DNA of 64,000 nt, taken from assembly GCA_037102815.1 (NCBI GenBank), contig BTPP01000001.1, forward strand, positions 3,063,001 through 3,127,000. The letters run 5' to 3'. A program made the position numbers and the translations under genes. The DNA is from Neurospora intermedia. Taxonomy: Eukaryota > Ascomycota > Sordariomycetes > Sordariales > Sordariaceae. Shown piece after piece: positions 21,964-31,810 of this stretch; the stretch's first letter is position 1, and each line of letters starts with the position of its first letter. The notes under the pieces are model-generated. The model ran no database searches. It had not been told where the DNA came from and worked only from the letters and a program-made list of their open reading frames with translations.

Positions 21964-23773
21964 ATGTCACCTCAACCTCCAGTATCTATCGACTTCACGA
22001 GCCGTGCGAGAGCACTGGCATCGCGAAGCTGGAAGGTCTTCCGAGTTAACTGGCACTTGGGCTTCACGGCTTTTGGTGGGCCACCAGTCCACTTCAGGAT
22101 AGTGAGTGCGGCCTGTACTGAAACGGCCTGAACCGCGGCGACCTAATTAGTCTGCTTAAATTTGACAAACCTGCAAGTCTAGGGGCTAACGAGAAGACGA
22201 TAACAGTTCAACGACAAATTCGTGCAAAAGACCAAATGGATCGACGAGCAGGTATACCAAGAGCTCTTCAGCGTCTCGCAGGCCCTCAGCGGACCAGGCA
22301 GCACCAAGATGTTGTACTGTATCAACTTGATACAAGACGGATTCCTGGCCGCCGTGTTCAGCTTCCTGTTGTGGAGGTAAGTCACAGACAGCATCCGAAC
22401 ATTCACACAAGATTACCTAAGTACCTACCGTGAACGACGAGTCTAATAAGACGCAAACCAGTTTACCGGGTGCCATTGGCATGTACGCGCTCGCTGTCGG
22501 CGTTTCAAAGATTGACGAAACCCTTCCGAGACCGGTATATGCTCTTTTATCGGGCCTTAACGCCGGTACTGTCGGCGTCATTGCCCTTGCTGCCGTCGAA
22601 CTATCCGAAAAGGCCATCACGGACCGGCTGACGAGAATCCTGGTCTTCCTCGGCGCTACTGCCGGCATGCTGTACAATGCCCTCTGGTACTTCCCGGTCT
22701 TGATGCTAGCATCTGGCATCGCGACACTTGTACATGACTTGAGATGGATGCATCAACCCGTTTCGGCCATTGTTGGTTTTGGTACGAATCTGAAGGGCAA
22801 GCTCATCAGGGCATGGCCTTTTGGAAAGTGGCCCGGATCAGCTTCAGATGCGGGTAACGATAACAATGCCGCGGGGCAAGGGCGAAGGAACAGTGCCGAT
22901 GACGAAGAAAGCATCGAATTGTCGAATGTGGCAAAGGCAACAGCGACGGCGTCAAGCAGCTTCGGTGCCCGACCAAGAGCCGGACAACAGTCGCAGCTGT
23001 CCGATCTTCCCGTCACCGAACAAGAAGCATCCACGTCGTCCTCCACGGCCGAAAGTGAACCACGCATTATTCCAACTGAGTTTCGACTCGACTTTTCCTG
23101 GAAAATTGGAACGGCAATCGTCGCTTGCTTCTTCGCCACCTTTGTTGCCGTCATGGTCACTCGCGGCGTCTTCCCGAACCCGCCTGGACTTCCCCTCTTG
23201 TACCACTTGCTCGTCAACATGTATCTTGCCGGAACAATCATCTTTGGCGGCGGCCCTGTCGTGATTCCTCTGTTGCGGGAATACGTGGTTGCCGAGGGCT
23301 GGGTGAACCCCCGCGACTTTCTCATCGGACTTGCTCTGATCCAGGCCTTCCCAGGGCCCAACTTCAACTTTGCCGTGTTCCTAGGGGCCTTGACCGCCAT
23401 CGGCAGCGGTAATAACCCGGTAGCAGGTGCGGTCCTCGCCTGGGTGGGCATTTTCAGCCCGGGTTTGATCTTGGTCCATGGTACAATGGGGATTTGGAGT
23501 GCGGTGAGGAGCAAAAGATGGGTAAAGGCTGTGCTCAGGGGCGTGAATGCTAGCGCAGTCGGGCTGATCTATACCGCCGTTTACCGGATTTGGTGTGTTG
23601 GCTACATCGATGAGGGCTTTCAGTATGGTAAGAGCTTGGGCGCTGACCCATGGTGGGTCGTGGTAACGGCGACGAGCTACGTCGGTGGGCGATGGTTCAA
23701 CCTCAAGGCACCTGTAGCAATTATTCTTGGTGCAATCATGGGGTTGATCAGGTACGGCGTTGTGTCCGCTTGA
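21964..23773 (+). CDS. chr-1: CHR-family chromate ion transporter
   Basis: Three exons, 21964-22101, 22207-22376 and 22462-23773, all GT..AG with matching phase; 539 residues. The N-terminal CHR half has LGFTAFGGPPVHF (~33-45), KTKWIDEQVYQELFSVSQAL and SGPGSTKM. The C-terminal half repeats the pattern with IIFGGGPVVIPLLREYV, WVNPRDFLIGLALIQAFPGP and N. About ten hydrophobic segments are visible. The halves are linked by a ~80-residue hydrophilic loop (~226-308) rich in Ser, Ala and Asp. CHR proteins move chromate across the plasma membrane; in N. crassa I recall CHR-1 as causing chromate uptake and sensitivity, unlike bacterial ChrA efflux. Sulfate is the likely natural competitor. The family is certain; the direction of transport is from memory. 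Confidence 0.92.
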
Positions 23774-24087
23774 GCGATACTCTGATCCTTGAAATCTAGT
23801 CTACGTATTAGCCTCAAGCCTGCAACAGCGAGCAATACAGCCGGGGAATATCGTGATGATCGGAGGGGCGCCGACGCGACACAAAACTCTAGAAATTTCC
23901 AACAGTCTCTTGCTAGGTCATCAGTCACTGGTGCTTTCGAAGGCTTTGCGAGTTAGATAGAAAAGTCACCGCGCATAATATTAGGACTGTCAAAGCGAGA
24001 CCACATAGAACGTGGTCACTCGTAAGCTAACACATACACAGTAGAGGTACGTATCAACCGCATCCCGTCACCCAACCGAAGCCTTGT
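23774..24087. terminator. Convergent 3' region chr-1 / GFA gene
   Basis: About 310 bp between two gene ends facing each other. It should hold both transcript ends; no specific signal stands out. Confidence 0.35.
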
Positions 24088-25289
24088 TCAATCAGCGAGA
24101 ACATAGCCCTCAGTTCCTGTATCAGTTCTTTCGATCCGCTGCCGAATTTCATACCAGTCGACTCTCTCAAGTGTCCGCAAGTTGACGGGCTGCAAATTCA
24201 GCTTCGCCTCAATAATCTTCTTCACCACCTTGTATCGCTCAGGATCCCGCTCCTCGAGATTTTTCAGCCTTTCTGCGAGATCGGGAGGCCCATACACTAT
24301 CATGAAAACCATCACGCCGCAAGTGACACAGTGACAAAGACCGTGCGCCCGCTGGTTATATAAGTACTCGAAGGTCTCGGTGTATGCTTCATCGGAAAAG
24401 ATTACATAGTCGCTCGTTGGATACATCCCGATAAAGGCATCCTGAGGTTGAGTGAGCGCAACAATTAGTAACTGTCGAGGGCCGCATACAGATACAAGGT
24501 GCTTCTTACTCTTACACAAGAACTGCAATTGTCCTCTTTCACTGGCCATGACTCTTCCGGGTTTCGTCCCGTCCTCATCAGCTCGAACCGAACTGTTCCA
24601 CAGTGGCACCTACCGTGGTACATGACATCTGGAGACCAAGGCAATAGTTCTCGAGCTACTTCGTCATCGAGATAGACTGTCTTGACAAGCGACCTGGAAG
24701 ACCGGTTAGTGAATCTTGACGTTTGTTGACGGCCCAATATATGAAGTAGTGTCTTTCTTACTCAAGGAAGAAGATATTGACACCCTGAAAAGCCCGCACA
24801 TTGACCAACAGTAGTCCCTTCAGAGGTCCATGCGAATGTATGCCCTGCAATCCTGTGCCACAGTTGCCACAGAACTTCAAAATGTCCAGTGTCAGCAACG
24901 CGCACTATGGTATACTTCATGCATACCCCCGCCCGTCTTGTGAATCATTGTCCACTCACCTCATCCGATACCAAAGGACTTTCATACTTGATCAAACGGC
25001 CCTCACCTCGTGTCCATGTCAATTTGCCCTCGTCAGGTTTCGAGGAACGAGGAAGCCAAATGTAGCCCTTCATGGAACACAGCGTGCAGGTGCATCTGAA
25101 AGCTCTGTCCACGAGCCTATGGCTTTTAGGGAGCGAATATTCAAAGCGATACCGGCCGCAGTGACAGTTGCCCTTGAAGACTGCCCAATCGGTTGTCTGT
25201 GGGATTGTCTGTGTCAGCGATGCAGTTGATGGTGCAGAGTTCGGGGCCTGTGACGCGGCGCTGGTGTCCGCCAACGGTGGAGTGGACAT
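24088..25289 (-). CDS. Tandem GFA-domain (CENP-V/GFA) zinc protein
   Basis: Four exons, 24960-25289, 24762-24874, 24510-24693 and 24088-24441, with phases 0/2/0 all consistent; 326 residues from ATG. Domain 1: GNCHCGRYRFEYSLP (~40), FRCTCTLCSMKGYIWLP (~65) and FCGNCGTG (~111). Domain 2: YHGRCHCGTVRFEL (~173), DNCSSCVR (~202) and LCHCVTCGVMVF (~240). GFA folds bind two zincs through such Cys clusters; the founding member accelerates glutathione adduct formation with formaldehyde, but most fungal members have no proven substrate. Domain 2 shows an extra His in its last cluster (CHCVTC). Read naively, the locus looks like two adjacent short genes; splicing shows a single duplicated-domain protein. 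The C-terminal ~70 residues are charged and helical. Confidence 0.82.
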
Positions 25290-27380
25290 GGTGGAAAGAT
25301 TGATGATGGGAAGAAGAATGACTGATAATGTCGAGTTGAAGTGGAAATGGTTATAATCGAGTGAAAGGTGTCTGTTGGTTCCAACATGCATCGATACTTG
25401 AACAACACAGCCCTGGAAACTAACGCACCATGGCAGGCCAAAAAGGGAAGGTGAAACCATCCCACCACAAAGGCAGTGTCAGCCCATACCAGCAATCTTT
25501 CCTTTCTCCCGAGCTTTACCCGGCCAGGCCATCTTTGCCAGCAACCCCCCAGATTCTGGAGGGAGGCATCACCTACAGTGACTATCTACAGCTATTTCGT
25601 CTATCGATAGGCAGGTACGAATAGTTTCCACTTGTGAAGGAGTATGACCAGGACTCGTAGCGCTTACCGTCCACGAGACGCGTACGTATTTAACTCTGCG
25701 GTAGGATGCTGACCCGGAGCAGATCTTCCAACTGAGATACGCCATGGTTAGTTACATCGAGAAAGCGTGACTCAAATTGGGCCGTCTTTGCATCGCTCAA
25801 GGTACCTTGCCGCCGCCAACTAGGTAACTATAAACCTCCAACTCCTTTATCTCCTCACTCCCTTGCAACATCCACATCTTACAATGAGCATCGTGGCACT
25901 TAAAAGAGACCCAGCCTGTGAGAATGGGGTCGAAGATGCAGTTGAACTGATAAGCGAAGGTGAGGGAGAGACCGCAGTCTTTGAGGTCGATGGGTGGATG
26001 GCGAGAGGGGGAGGATCCGCCGGGTGAGGAATTGGATTCCCGGGAAAGGGTTGAGGTGAGGGGAGTAATCATAAAAGACAAGAGGGACCTAGACCATCAA
26101 GCTTGAGCAATTGGCGTAGATTCATCGCCGAGTGGTGGTTTATTGTTCAGCGAGATCGCGTATTGGTCGTCTTCGAACCGTCGCCGTCCAACCTTGAAGA
26201 CATAATGGCAGTTGTGTCCATAAGTCGTAGCTTCCACTCCGCCCTTTGGACTCGAGGAGCTTGCTTGAGGAGCTTGCTTGAAAGGTGGAAGGTCCGAAGG
26301 AGAGACGGGCTGGAACCGAGGTCTGCTACCACGCTGTCGCTCTTGCCTTGCAGTGTGCCTTGTCGCCGCCTCGCAAAACAAACAGGAATCGCATTGTACA
26401 GGGGATTGTTTGTTGCCTGGTATAGTAGGACATTGCCGATGCCCGGCCACTGCGCTTTCCTTTGTACATCCTGAAACGAAAAATTATCCCTTTCACTTTG
26501 CTCGTAATCCTTTTCAGTTCCCATTACTATCTCGTATCCTCCGCTCGTTCATCGCGAGTTAGATCGCCGTGTCGCTCTTAACCAGGGTCGCCATGTCTGG
26601 AAGCCTGGCAGAAAGCGTGTAAGACCATTGGCTGGCCGATCCCAGAACGTGAGTAATGGCTCTTGTCAGTGCCGTTAGTGAATGTGCTTCGTCAGAGACA
26701 TTATAGTGTATCTTGCAGGGCACTCCACTAACACAAGCAATCTGTACCAGCTGAAGTTCACCAATCTACATGGAGTGCCCCCTGTTGACAGCCGCACATT
26801 GGCAGGCAACCTAGGGAACCGAATGCTCCAGAGAACATTCGGCTTCCATAGGTAATCACGACACCCATCTATGGCCCGTACACGACGTTAGGCAGAGATC
26901 TGACCGACAAAATGTGCTTTGTAGCATCACGGTCGTCCCCCCACCGCGCCGCGCGATTCGACAATTTCGCATGCGATCGAGTTCAGGCTGGATGACGGCG
27001 AAAAAAGAGGCGGATAGGTCCGGTCTCCCAGGCTGAAGTCGCGGTCCTCGACAACTTCGTTTTCCATCGCTTCCTGTCTCCTTCCATCTTCTGATATAGA
27101 ATCGGAAGGCCCGCCGCCCCTCGAACATGTGACTTCCAGCAACTACTCATCTAGCTCCAAGAACACATACACGAGATGTGGGTACACCCCCCTCCGAGCG
27201 GAAGAGTTGGACGAGAAGCTGCTCACAAAACAGCTGAATACCCCCAAGAGAAAAAGTTATCAAAGGTACTTGGCAAGAGCAGCTTCGGCGACTCATGCTG
27301 GCAGACAATCTCTTGTCAAGCTCACTGGTCTCTAGTTACTCTTGACTGGGTTTATCGAGAACTGACATCTCGGAAACATT
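25290..27380. other. Gene-poor stretch with one doubtful minus-strand frame
   Basis: About 2.1 kb. Minus-strand frames at 26097-26524 and 25797-26081 (the latter with CIFDPILTGWVSFKCHDAHCKMWM) could be pieces of a small gene, but I cannot find splice sites that join them and the second lacks an ATG. A 13-bp element GAGGAGCTTGCTT is repeated in tandem near 26255-26280. Nothing else is supported. Confidence 0.35.
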
Positions 27381-27519
27381 GGAAGGTGCAATGCTGTTCT
27401 AGTTATTGGAGGGGTATTTTAGGTGCCCTGCTGGGTTTTAGTTAGTCTTCTTCTTTTCTCCTAATCAACCACCCTCCGATTCTTCCAACGAACCTACTCT
27501 GAGCATCCAGTTCGGTTGC
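27381..27519 (-). repeat. Dispersed ~140 bp repeat, copy A
   Basis: Read on the minus strand it runs from GCAACC... through GGAGGGTGGTTGATTAGGA and CAGCAGGGCACCTAAAATA to TGCACCTTCC. Over ~115 bp it is nearly identical to copy B (28996-29137), which lies in the opposite orientation. No coding content. Confidence 0.8.
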
Positions 27520-27589
27520 AACATCCCATCGAAGCTACCAAGACATGCCAGTAGTAAAGAGCCAAATGCTGAGATCTATCTGGTTTGCA

Positions 27590-28277
27590 AACTACGTCAC
27601 GAAAAATCCGCCAGAAGTCTTCGCGTCAGCCATGAAATCAAGGTAGTGGAGAAAGGATGTCCTCCACAACAACCTCGGTGATATTCGCTGACTGGGGCTG
27701 CCAAACGACGAGGTTGAGGATGCTTAGGGAGATCTGTACATCGGCATTGGGATTATCAGGATCCCTCGAGAGAATGCTGAAAAGCTTCCAACCCAGACTC
27801 TCCCTATCCTGGGAGAAGAGGATGGGTACTTACATCATCGGGTTGGAGGTTTGTTAGGTATGTCATCTCACCCTGATGTAGCTCCTATGATATGAGTATC
27901 AACAAACCTTACCCGGGATAGGACCTGATCAGGAAGCACATCTATTCCGACTGCCACGTCGGCGACAAAGTCATAACGGAGCAGCAGCGCAGAGAGGACT
28001 GAATTCGTTTCGGTGAGTACATGCAGTACCAATCCCAACAATATAACCACTACTGACATCATCAACCAACAAGCCACTGCATCGATAACCTCCACCAGAC
28101 CATCATGTGCAAATCCAACATCGCCACCATCCCCTGGATAAACATTGAACGAGTGCACGCAAACTTCCCCCCGCCCAAGACGACACGCATCTGCCGCAAC
28201 TTTGACAAGCTCATGCATCACCAACTACCGCATTTTTTCGGGGCATCCATCTTTAGGTTCCCAGGAAATCAGGCATA
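27590..28277 (+). pseudogene. Second UstYa-like (DUF3328) relic
   Basis: Family-like pieces in order: LPNDEVEDA, a stop, then GDLYIGIGIIRIPREN (27705-27775); EEDGYLHHR or, in the next frame, GTYIIGLEV (27820-27855); DLIRKHIYSDCHVGDKVITEQQ (27924-27985); and, after a GT..AG-like intron at 28012-28071, HCIDNLHQTIMCKSNIATI (28077-28133) and TRICRNFDKLMHHQLP. The order matches UstYa proteins (xxWEDLY, HQLHCLNLIRK, HCIDxLRQ, MCxxD, CRNFD). Stops interrupt it at EDA*GDLY (TAG where Trp is usual) and at RED*IR; the first HxxHC motif is lost. TGG to TAG is a RIP-type change. Flanking repeats A and B bracket this relic. No intact start is visible, so the locus is dead. Confidence 0.55.
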
Positions 28278-28676
28278 AAACCACATACATATGCCCGATT
28301 CTGTACATGTTATGCCGACCAAAATAAGCGGGTGAGTCGTGTTGCCACCCCGGAGCACTGTAAATTCTATCCCTCCGGTGCTATATCTTTTCTACCTGTT
28401 TTCTTAAGGGAGTTGGAGGGCATAAATGTTGCAGTATGCTTATACATCATGCCTGGTTTCCAGGAAACCTAAAACCCTGTGCCCCGAGTCTTTGCGGTAG
28501 ATCCGTGTTGACACATCTTGAGCAGATTTACGATACATCCGTCCACATATAAAAACCTTTGAGAATCCACCAAAAAGGTGAAGCACAATCATAGCAACAA
28601 CCCTTTTACCCTTCATACTACCATAACCGCCTACATCCAATCAGTCTCCACGCAGCTACAGAAAGGGATATTCAAA

Positions 28677-28985
28677 ATGTGCACCAACCATATTTTGCAT
28701 CGGGTGTGTAAGACGTGCGAGAAGATCGTCTTCATCGCCACTAAAGAGGAGCCTTGCGAACTGGTTAAGAACGATTCTACCAAGTTCTGGGGCAATTGCG
28801 GAACTTTTGCCAACCAGTTGCAAACTGATTTTATACCCTTTTGTCCTTTGTGCACTCAAGACAGGTATGTCGCGCCCCGACCTAATCTTTTTCAAGTTGT
28901 TCTCTAACTTAATAGCGGGAAAATCACCAGCGTGTCAAGCCTTGTTGGGGGGGTTCAACACTTGCACTTCAACAAGCCTTGCTGA
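28677..28985 (+). CDS. Small Cys-rich protein (2 exons)
   Basis: Exons 28677-28864 and 28916-28985 join in phase 2 across a 51-nt intron (GTATGT..TAG), giving 85 residues. CxxC-type pairs occur in VCKTCEKIVF and FCPLCTQD, with further Cys at MCTNH and GNCG, suggesting a small zinc-binding fold; similar small Cys proteins are common in ascomycete genomes without known function. The frame is open upstream to 28578. The second exon stops 10 bp before repeat copy B, so the C-terminus may be derived from neighbouring mobile DNA. It lies between a dead UstYa gene and the RIP island; expression is uncertain. Confidence 0.45.
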
Positions 28986-28995
28986 TTTGACAAGT

Positions 28996-29137
28996 GCAAC
29001 CACTCGTGGTGCTCAAGGTGGGTTCGTTGGAAGAATCGGAGGGTGGTTGATTAGGAGAAAAGAAGAAGACTAACTAAAACCCAGCAGGGCACCTAAAATA
29101 CCCCTCCAAGAACCAGAACTAGTACTGCACCTTCCAC
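28996..29137 (+). repeat. Dispersed ~140 bp repeat, copy B
   Basis: From GCAACCACTCGTGGTGCTCA to CTGCACCTTCC. It is the inverse of copy A 1.5 kb upstream and a direct copy of the more diverged copy C. Confidence 0.85.
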
Positions 29138-29142
29138 AGTAC

Positions 29143-29585
29143 TTCTTCCCTCCCCAAGGCCGGCACCGTACGGCCACCAATTCACATCATCGCTTCCAAT
29201 CCCAAATCATTATCATCATCATCATCTCCTCTCTAATCATCTCCCAAATCCTAATAATCAATATAGACAACCTCAACAAAGATAGCCTATCCCAACCCTA
29301 CACAATAATCAAAAGTCCAGCCCACTACTTCGGTGCCGTTCAGCCCTCAAGCAACTTCTCCACCATGTATTTTCGGAGCATATCTTTGTAGGTCTCGACA
29401 CATTGTGTCGGTTCTCGTTCTCGTGGAAGATAGTTCGGCGAGGATGTTCAATAATAGATAGGAGGCATTTCGCCGTCGAGAGGGCAGGCGATGGAATAGT
29501 CAATGAGGATTGGAAAGATTGATGCTATTCCGAAATTAATGCCAACGAACCACCACACCTCCTCTCCCTGGGTGGGATCGCTAAT
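29143..29585. other. Spacer between repeat copies B and C
   Basis: About 440 bp with ATC/TCA simple-sequence near 29210-29235. No gene or RNA is seen. Confidence 0.4.
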
Positions 29586-29707
29586 GCAACCACTCGTGGT
29601 GCTCAAAGTGGATTCAATGGAAGAGTCGGAGGGTGGTTGATTAGGAGGAAAAGACGACTAAAACCGAAGCCTAGTAGGGCACTTAAAATACCCCTCCAAT
29701 ACCGTAG
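29586..29707 (+). repeat. Dispersed ~140 bp repeat, copy C (diverged)
   Basis: Starts GCAACCACTCGTGGTGCTCA like copy B and continues through GGAGGGTGGTTGATTAGGA to AATACCCCTCCAATACC, then loses similarity. It differs from B by several transitions and a short gap in the GAAGAAGAC part. Confidence 0.8.
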
Positions 29708-31329
29708 TGGGAAAATGCAGGAGGCGGGAAGTCTTGGTAGGGTTGGCAATGGGTAGAAGTCTTGTTGCTGGGGGAATCTTTGTTGCATGGGAATTCTTGT
29801 TCACTACAGTCGCTGTAGATTAGTGGTACGTATAGGGACCAGATGTAGGTCCGATTGAGAGCACTAAGTTACAAGGGCGCAGTCGCTAAATGCATGATTG
29901 CTTTAGAAGAGTTCAATTGTTTATAGTCCGTGCCACCCGAAAAACCTACGAGCGTACAGACACTTTTTGAGGTACGTACCGCGGCGATAGATTCCAATAC
30001 TATACAATACACTACGAAAGACCAGCGCACAGACTACTAAGCCTATTTCAGGGGCAAAATACTAAAGTCCCGCCCAAATATTAAAGGTAATAAAAAAAAG
30101 AAAAAGAAAAGAAAAAAAAATCCTACTTAGTGATAACCGGTATAATAAAATACTATAAACTCCTCCTATTACTCTAAAGGCGATATACTGCTGCTATTAA
30201 CCTCCAATTCGTCCGTTAATATTATATCCTTAGTAGTACTAATTAAATTATTATTATTATTATATAAGCTATTAATTTAACTATCGCCAATATTACCCCG
30301 AGAACCCCGACTACGACTACGGCCGCGCGTACGACTACCGGCAGCACCCCGACCCCGACTACAATTACGAATAGTAGTAGGAGAGGGGGTAGTAATAGGA
30401 GAGGAGGTAATAGGGAACGGAGAAGTAGTAATACTACGACTAGTAGTAGTAAGTATTATATAGCCGGGGATAGGGATAGGAGTAACCTTAGGGAGAGGGG
30501 GGGGAGTAGAGATAGGTTGCTACTATTACTACTATTACTAAGGTTATTAAGGTTACTATTATTGTTGCTATTATTATTACTATTATTATTACTATTACTA
30601 TAGTAGTTTTTAACGATTAGCTTCTTGCTGCCTCTAAATTTTAGCCAAATACTTGTCTATATCTTACTTACAACGAACTTCCTCTTTTTTAACTTCTTTC
30701 TCTTATTACTTCCTCTACTTCTATCGCTACTACTCAACTTACCTTCTTATATCCTTAGTTCAACGTCTCTTATCCTCTTACTCCCGTCTTATATTAAATT
30801 ACTATTGAAAATACTACTTTAATTTAGGTATAGTTAAAGGGGAAGATAGGTAGGGATTAATAGAGTAAGTAGGTAAATAATTTTCAATAATACTAGCTAA
30901 AGTACTATTAATTCTATAAAAAAACTAAATAGGAGATATAATATTACTCTAAGCCGGAGTACTACAATAGTAATAGAGGGTACTATTAAATTATAAACCG
31001 CAATCTATAAATATATTTAAATAGTTGGAAGTTGGACGAAAAGAAGGGGTACGAAAGCCTTAGCGGTTAGAAGGGAGGTTTAAACCGAGGGGTTTATTAT
31101 TAGGGCGGAGAGAAGGAGGAATTTATTATTACGAATTTTAGGACGAGACATTATAGTGTCCGGACGGTGAAATAATAATAGTAATAACTAAAGTATTAAT
31201 AGTAGGAGTAATAGTAATAATAGTAGTAGTAATAGTTTTAGGAGAGGTATTATAAATATTCTTTTCCTCTTTATCTATTAGGGGAGGGGATAAATTAGAA
31301 ATAATATTTTTATTGAATCTTTAAATAAT

Positions 31330-31810
31330 TTCTACCGGGGGTTCTATAATATTATCTTTAAAAATAATTAGGGTAATATCCTAAGTAAATTCGCTAACTT
31401 TAATTTTCTTAAAATTGTAATATACTAAAAGATTATTAAAAACGCTAAATAATTAGTCCTGTAAAGTCCTATCTTTTTTCTAAGTGCTACCGATACGGAA
31501 GTGCTAACGAATATTTAAATTAAGCCTTTTTTCAACGGCGGCGATTTTAATAACGGCGACTATAATAGTAGCTAAATTAATCTTTAAGAAGTACTAGCGC
31601 TTACCCTTTCTACTAGCAAAGTTGGATTACTATAGTAGGATTTGGGCTACGGGTTTATAGTAGGTATTATATAGAGACTTATTAATACGGCTATAAATCC
31701 AATTTTTAATATATTCGTCATTTTATAGTATTTTTTCCCAAATATTTAGGTCGATACGAAAATCGCCGTCGGGTTTCTAACCCTAATCCTAGAGCTATAG
31801 AAGTGCTTGA
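31330..31810 (-). pseudogene. Unassigned mutated coding trace
   Basis: Read on the minus strand, a protein-like pattern survives over ~150 codons, including DGDFRIDLNIWEKIL, INKSLYNTYYKPVAQILL, SNFASRKGKR and INLATIIVAVIKIAAVEKRL, broken by stops at positions where Trp or Gln would be RIP targets. I do not recognise the family. It probably belongs to another transposon or a repeated gene. Confidence 0.35.

Noticed and set aside
22753-23514. Long minus-strand frame (253 codons) over chr-1 exon 3
   Set aside because: It mirrors the GC-rich transporter exon; the plus strand has clear CHR motifs and splice-consistent exons.
26097-26524. Minus-strand small gene candidate
   Set aside because: Several overlapping frames compete, none has splice-consistent neighbours or a known family; only mentioned in the intergenic entry.
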